A stretch of 64,000 bases of DNA, taken from Neisseria sp. DTU_2020_1000833_1_SI_GRL_NUU_006. GTDB taxonomy: Bacteria; Pseudomonadota; Gammaproteobacteria; Burkholderiales; Neisseriaceae. Position numbers and translations under genes: made by a program. Within the stretch, counting starts at the first letter, position 1; each line of letters opens with the position of its first letter. The stretch is from positions 1,984,001 to 2,048,000 of the forward strand of contig CP135593.1 in NCBI GenBank assembly GCA_032388755.1, given 5' to 3'. Below, one piece after another: positions 59,736-64,000 of this stretch. The notes below the pieces were generated by a model. The model was not told the origin of the DNA. It made no database searches and was given only the letters and a program-made list of their open reading frames with translations.

Positions 59736-62700
59736 TTATTTTACCTTTTCAAAAACAATGGTTTTAAAGTCCTGTGATCTTATGTTTGCGCCATTACTAT
59801 CATGAAATTTCAGTTGTTTAAACTCCTCCTTTAACGGACCATTATATTTTAACCTTAATCCCATTCGGGCCAGTTCTGCTTCATTTGGAATTCCTCTTAA
59901 ATACTTATTGTTTGGTGTGCCATTAATCACAATTTCTCCCCCTTTTTTTGTAATACGTGCTGCTTCAGGAAGATAATCCATTATTGTAAATTTCCCTGCT
60001 GGTTTAGGGATATAAGGATTATTTGCGATAACTCTCGCCTGACTGCCTGTCGGTATATTGGGCATAGAACGTGCATCTCTTGCAACAGCCATCGGATCTG
60101 ATGGACTAACTCCTACTGCTCCAGGTATTTGTACCCCTTTGCTGTCTGTAAACAGCTCTACTGTACCATTAGGTCTTATCTTCGGTACAGAGCTATCGGG
60201 CTTAGGCAACGCCCTTTGCTCAGTTACCCCTGCATAACTAACATTTTTACCATTGGGCAAAGTTGCTTCCACTCCCTTGTCTGTTAGTCGTGCAATTGTC
60301 CCTACTGGCAGGGTTGTTCCATTGGACAGCTTCTGTGCCTGTGTGAGCTTAACGGTTTGATTAGATATCAATGTTCCACTGGTAAAATCAAATGCTTTTC
60401 CATTTGGAACAACTGGTGCTTGTTTTTTTATTTCTGCTGCCAGTTGTGCAGCAGATAACTTACCTTCGCGGTACAGTTTATATTTGTTAGCCAATTTACT
60501 AGGGATACGTCCTGCTAGCTCCATTACTGGCAATTGATACCACATTAACCGTTGTCGGGTTGCATGATTGTATTCATATATTCTACCTGCATCGTAATCT
60601 CTCCCTTGTAAACGTAGCAGGGCTATACGGTTAGTCTCCATTTGTTGATCGTCTAGTGGACCCACTTCATCACTGGTAGACGAATCATAGACGTATCTCG
60701 GCAAGGAAATTATGCCTTTCCCAATTATCTTTGGATCATTATGTGCATCGTTACTGCTATCTTTATAGCCTTGTTCCATTCCTCTTCTAAAATCCGTTGA
60801 GGCATTACGGTTTTGAATCTGAATACTATGCAAGAATTTATTTATTTCGTTTTTGTTTTTATCGGTATAAGCACTAAATAATGCTTTTAAATTTCTGTCT
60901 TGATCTAAATATTCATGATTAGTAGCTGTAAAGAATTGATGGCTTGCACCAAAATTATCTACATAATGGAATCTAGATGTGTTTTGAGATAAAAACTGTT
61001 CTGCAAGTTCATTGCGTCCATGCAGTATTGCCCATTCGCTGTCTACCATTGCGGCAGCTGCGCGGTCTAGCTGAATTTGAGCCTCTCGGGGAGTTAAATT
61101 TAATCCTTTGTTTTTTAAATAGTTAATATATTTTTGTAGTGTATCTTTACTGTGTAACCACTTCACTTCATCAGGATGCAACTGCCTATTGTTCCAATCG
61201 ACATTCGCCCCTACTGCCGCCGTACCGACATTCCCGCCCGCCGCATAGCCGATTGCCGCCCCGCCCAGTGCATTGACCGCTGCTTTGCCCGCCGGGCCGA
61301 GGTTTTCTGCTGCTTTGTCTAAATACGGGGCGGCAAGGGAAGTGCCGCCACCGGCCAGTATGCCGCCGAGGCTGCCGGTCGTCAGTCCGCCTGCCGCCCC
61401 GTGCAGGATACTCCTGCCTATGCCGCCTTCTTTCCAGGTGTCGTAGCGGCTTTGGTTTTCGGCAAGGTAGGCGTTTACTTGGCCGAGTGTTGCGCGGATG
61501 GCGGCTTTTTCGGTTTCGCTGTCCGTGTTTTGCAGTTCCGCCTCCAACAGGGTTTTGGCTGCCTGATACCGTTCGTAACTTTGAGTATTGCCGAGTTTAT
61601 CGGAAACGGCTGCTGTGGCTTGTGCGGCATTTTTACCGAACTCCTGCGTTACTTCCCTTTGCAGGTTGATCTCTTTGGCAACCGCGTCTTTGTCGAAGCT
61701 GTTTTTCAGACGACCTGACTGTTGATCCGCAGTTTCGGTGTCGATGCCGGTGTAGATACGCGCTTCGGTTTCTTCGGCAGTCCCGCCTGTTCGGGCAAGT
61801 TGTCCCGCTTCGTCGGTGATGTGTATGTTGCGGGTGTTGATGCCGCTGCGGGTGGTGCTGTTTTTGCCGTCTCCGTCGCTGCCGTAGCCGATGGCCGGGC
61901 TGATCCTGTCGGCAGGCCTGCCCTGTTTGTCGGTAACCGTGCCGTCCCAGCCGCCGTTCAGGTCGAAACTGCCGCCTATGCCGAAGCTTTTGCCTTCGTA
62001 GCGGCTGTGGTTTTGAATGTCGCTATGGGTGAGGGTCGCCGTCTGAAAAAGGTTTTTGCCCTTATCTTCTGCGCTTTGGCTAGACGTGATGATACCGCCC
62101 TTGAGGTCTGTGTTGTCTCTGACTTTGATTTGATAGCCATCTTCTCCGGCATAAATACCGCTTTGCTCGGTTACGGAGGCATGGTCTGCTTTGACTTTGC
62201 TTTGGCTGTAACTGCCGCTTGCACTGAATCCGTAACCAACGGTAACTTGGACGTTGCCGTTTTGTTGTTTGCTTTGATAGGTTTCAGTATCTTGAACGCT
62301 TTCTATATGCAGGTTGCGCGTATCTGCCTGTACGCCTTTGCCGATAAGCTGCGCACCTTTGAGGGTGGTATCCCCGCCGCTTCGGATAATCGTTTTGCCG
62401 GCCGTACTGCCGACATGGGTGTGGCGGTGGGTAGTACTTTCCCCTTGTCCTTTACCTTTGCCGAGATTTCCTCCGGCGGTAATTCCAAGACTGATGCCGT
62501 CGCCTATTTGGACGGCTACGCCTGCATTCCAGCCACTGCTTTTGTTTTTGCTTTGCTCGCTGCCGTCCTGTATGGCAGATTGGAGTTTGATATGGTTGTC
62601 GGCAATGAGTGTGGTACCTGCATGGCCGATGACATCGGAACCTGTAATATTGATATTGGACTGCTCCCCGCCTCCTGTGGCCACAAGTGTGGTTTGCCCT

Positions 62701-64000
62701 TTGCCGATAATTTGACTTGCTGCCGCTTCGGTGTAACGGCTTTTTTGCTCGTTACGACTTTTCTGTTCGCCGTAGGTGATGGACACACTGATACCGGAGC
62801 TTTGATTGTTGTTTTGACCTTGTCCCGCACTGCTGCTTGGAGCAAATTGTTGCATTTGTTGGGCTGCTTGATAACCCTGCCATGCAGCATTGGCTGCAGC
62901 CATGGCATTAACGCGTTTATTTTTACTTTTGCCCACATTTTGGGCTGCTTGTACGAAGTTTTGTGCAGCTTGGACAACCGGCACATTGAGGGCGACGGTG
63001 AGGCCTTTTTGTTCCCGGGTGTGGACGTAGTCAGTGGCATACCGGTTGTTTGCGGACTCTACATCTATGCTTTTGGCAGTGACGGTATTGCGCCCCTCGG
63101 GGCTGGAGACGGTACTGCCGGTTTGTCGGTAGCGGTTTCCGGCAACTGTAACGGTGTCTCCATTCAGGCTGCCTATAATGCTGCCTGTATGGACAATATT
63201 GGTACGATCAGTGTCATCGGTAGTTTTTCGGTTACCGATAGTAAAGCCCAATCCGCCTGTACCCATGACTCCTGATTTTTTGCTCTCGTGGTATTCATTG
63301 CCGGTGTAGCGATTATGGGCAGTAGAAATATCGATGTCGTTTCCTGCTTTTAAGACAGTGCCATTATCAGAAATAAGGTTGCTGCCGCGTACATTGATAT
63401 CCTGCCCGGCTGCAACAATCATTTTGCCGCCGCCGATGTTGCTGCCGACTGCTTCATCATGACTGAAGCGGTAGCGGTCGTGTGTTTTGGTACTGGAAAG
63501 GATGCCTTTGCTTTTCCCGCTTACAGCGGCTTCCAATTCGGTTATTTGGCGTCCTTCGCTGATAGTGACATCACGTCCCGCAGCAAGGACGGTTTTACCC
63601 TCGTCGGCCTCAAGTTCGCCTTGGCGGATTTTTAAGTCGTTGCCGGCTCTAAGCATTGCGCCGTTTTGCGTGCGGATGCTGCTGCCGACTTCGGCACTTT
63701 GGCGGACATGGCGATGATTTTTGTCATCTAATGCGCCATAGGCTTCGCGATGTTCGGTGCGGATGGTGCCGAGGTTGAGATTATTACCGGCGGTAATTTG
63801 GGTGGTGCCGCCTTTAACTTGGTTAGAGATGGTGGCTGCATTAAGGTTGATATCGTTGTCGGCATGCAGGGATAGGATGCCGTCTGAAGCTCTGTTATCT
63901 ACTTGCTCAGTATAGCTTCCGGCCACGTTAATGCCGGCCATATGATCGATGGCGGTATTGCCGTTACGTTCATTACCGGAAGTTTGGGTTGTACCGTTAA
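59736..64000 (-). CDS. tpsA: TpsA, large two-partner-secretion exoprotein with C-terminal toxin (5' part outside window)
   Basis: At least 1421 codons, open through the right edge. Filament part: haemagglutinin-type repeats with AGNDLKIRQGELEADEGKTV, VAAGQDINVRGSNLISDNGT and TTHRHTHVGSTAGKTIIRSG (about 62435). Pretoxin: a glycine-rich segment, then VDWNNRQLHPDE (61171-61206). The ~478-residue tip follows: a helical segment, then a C-terminal ~100 residues (FTIMDYLPEAARITKKGG, EIVINGTPNNKYLRG, ELARMGLRLKYNG) with some likeness to the second half of class I methyltransferases, which is uncertain. Expected to be exported by TpsB and to deliver the tip into neighbours. The tip has lower GC than the filament, a sign of exchange. 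Confidence 0.9.
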   Translation of the reverse strand, partial: NGTTQTSGNERNGNTAIDHMAGINVAGSYTEQVDNRASDGILSLHADNDINLNAATISNQVKGGTTQITAGNNLNLGTIRTEHREAYGALDDKNHRHVRQSAEVGSSIRTQNGAMLRAGNDLKIRQGELEADEGKTVLAAGRDVTISEGRQITELEAAVSGKSKGILSSTKTHDRYRFSHDEAVGSNIGGGKMIVAAGQDINVRGSNLISDNGTVLKAGNDIDISTAHNRYTGNEYHESKKSGVMGTGGLGFTIGNRKTTDDTDRTNIVHTGSIIGSLNGDTVTVAGNRYRQTGSTVSSPEGRNTVTAKSIDVESANNRYATDYVHTREQKGLTVALNVPVVQAAQNFVQAAQNVGKSKNKRVNAMAAANAAWQGYQAAQQMQQFAPSSSAGQGQNNNQSSGISVSITYGEQKSRNEQKSRYTEAAASQIIGKGQTTLVATGGGEQSNINITGSDVIGHAGTTLIADNHIKLQSAIQDGSEQSKNKSSGWNAGVAVQIGDGISLGITAGGNLGKGKGQGESTTHRHTHVGSTAGKTIIRSGGDTTLKGAQLIGKGVQADTRNLHIESVQDTETYQSKQQNGNVQVTVGYGFSASGSYSQSKVKADHASVTEQSGIYAGEDGYQIKVRDNTDLKGGIITSSQSAEDKGKNLFQTATLTHSDIQNHSRYEGKSFGIGGSFDLNGGWDGTVTDKQGRPADRISPAIGYGSDGDGKNSTTRSGINTRNIHITDEAGQLARTGGTAEETEARIYTGIDTETADQQSGRLKNSFDKDAVAKEINLQREVTQEFGKNAAQATAAVSDKLGNTQSYERYQAAKTLLEAELQNTDSETEKAAIRATLGQVNAYLAENQSRYDTWKEGGIGRSILHGAAGGLTTGSLGGILAGGGTSLAAPYLDKAAENLGPAGKAAVNALGGAAIGYAAGGNVGTAAVGANVDWNNRQLHPDEVKWLHSKDTLQKYINYLKNKGLNLTPREAQIQLDRAAAAMVDSEWAILHGRNELAEQFLSQNTSRFHYVDNFGASHQFFTATNHEYLDQDRNLKALFSAYTDKNKNEINKFLHSIQIQNRNASTDFRRGMEQGYKDSSNDAHNDPKIIGKGIISLPRYVYDSSTSDEVGPLDDQQMETNRIALLRLQGRDYDAGRIYEYNHATRQRLMWYQLPVMELAGRIPSKLANKYKLYREGKLSAAQLAAEIKKQAPVVPNGKAFDFTSGTLISNQTVKLTQAQKLSNGTTLPVGTIARLTDKGVEATLPNGKNVSYAGVTEQRALPKPDSSVPKIRPNGTVELFTDSKGVQIPGAVGVSPSDPMAVARDARSMPNIPTGSQARVIANNPYIPKPAGKFTIMDYLPEAARITKKGGEIVINGTPNNKYLRGIPNEAELARMGLRLKYNGPLKEEFKQLKFHDSNGANIRSQDFKTIVFEKVK

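Noticed and set aside
61722..63275. 517-codon plus-strand frame opposite tpsA
   Set aside because: Shadow of the repetitive tpsA frame; it also recurs opposite the silent cassette, as expected for a shadow.

Overview
The window comes from a commensal Neisseria. Dozens of copies of the 12-mer AGGTCGTCTGAA, many paired tail to tail as intergenic stem-loops, replace the ATGCCGTCTGAA uptake sequence of meningococcus and gonococcus. This is the DNA-uptake-sequence dialect known from the N. mucosa / N. sicca / N. macacae group. Correia elements, dRS3 repeats and a TbpB/NHBA-type surface lipoprotein fit the same genus. Species assignment is an inference from the dialect.

Layout. 1-4.7 kb: minD (cut by the window edge), minC, lysS and aldA, all on the minus strand. 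5.1-8.1 kb: an AT-rich graveyard of polymorphic-toxin cassettes, with a VENN-type pretoxin fused to a barnase-like RNase, an intact barstar-like immunity gene, and a broken CdiI-like cassette. 8.2-48.7 kb: mostly ordinary chromosome, with tRNA-Lys, trpC, valS, zupT, exoA, rsmI, yraN-gmhA-dolP(gna2091), map, parA, ruvA, mnmE, pgk, ispA-xseB, a coiled-coil surface lipoprotein, rnpB, a POT transporter, pncC/cinA, a prolyl oligopeptidase, a TPR+DUF2971-like gene in a repeat-bounded slot, ligE, an OPT transporter, metG and murA. 48.7-50.5 kb: a decayed integrated element made of a tRNA-Met 3' half, an integrase fragment, an IS630-family insertion and small unknown genes. 51.6-64 kb: a two-partner secretion locus with the outer-membrane transporter tpsB on the plus strand. 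On the minus strand it holds an array of tpsA C-terminal toxin modules and immunity genes, with the large tpsA running off the right edge.

How it works together. TpsB would export the TpsA filament, whose C-terminal toxin follows the VDWNNRQLH motif. Each toxin is followed at once by its immunity gene. Downstream silent modules begin with a shared boundary sequence and share about 1.26 kb with the 3' part of tpsA, so recombination could swap the toxin tip and its immunity gene together. A copy of the same boundary and a sister of one silent cassette lie about 48 kb away at 7.3-8.1 kb, which links the two toxin regions. The most notable items are the barnase/barstar module with two in-frame TGA codons, the shared cassette boundary, the tandem immunity duplication, a ~95-bp MITE-like element present three times, and the 22-unit repeat stalk of the surface lipoprotein.
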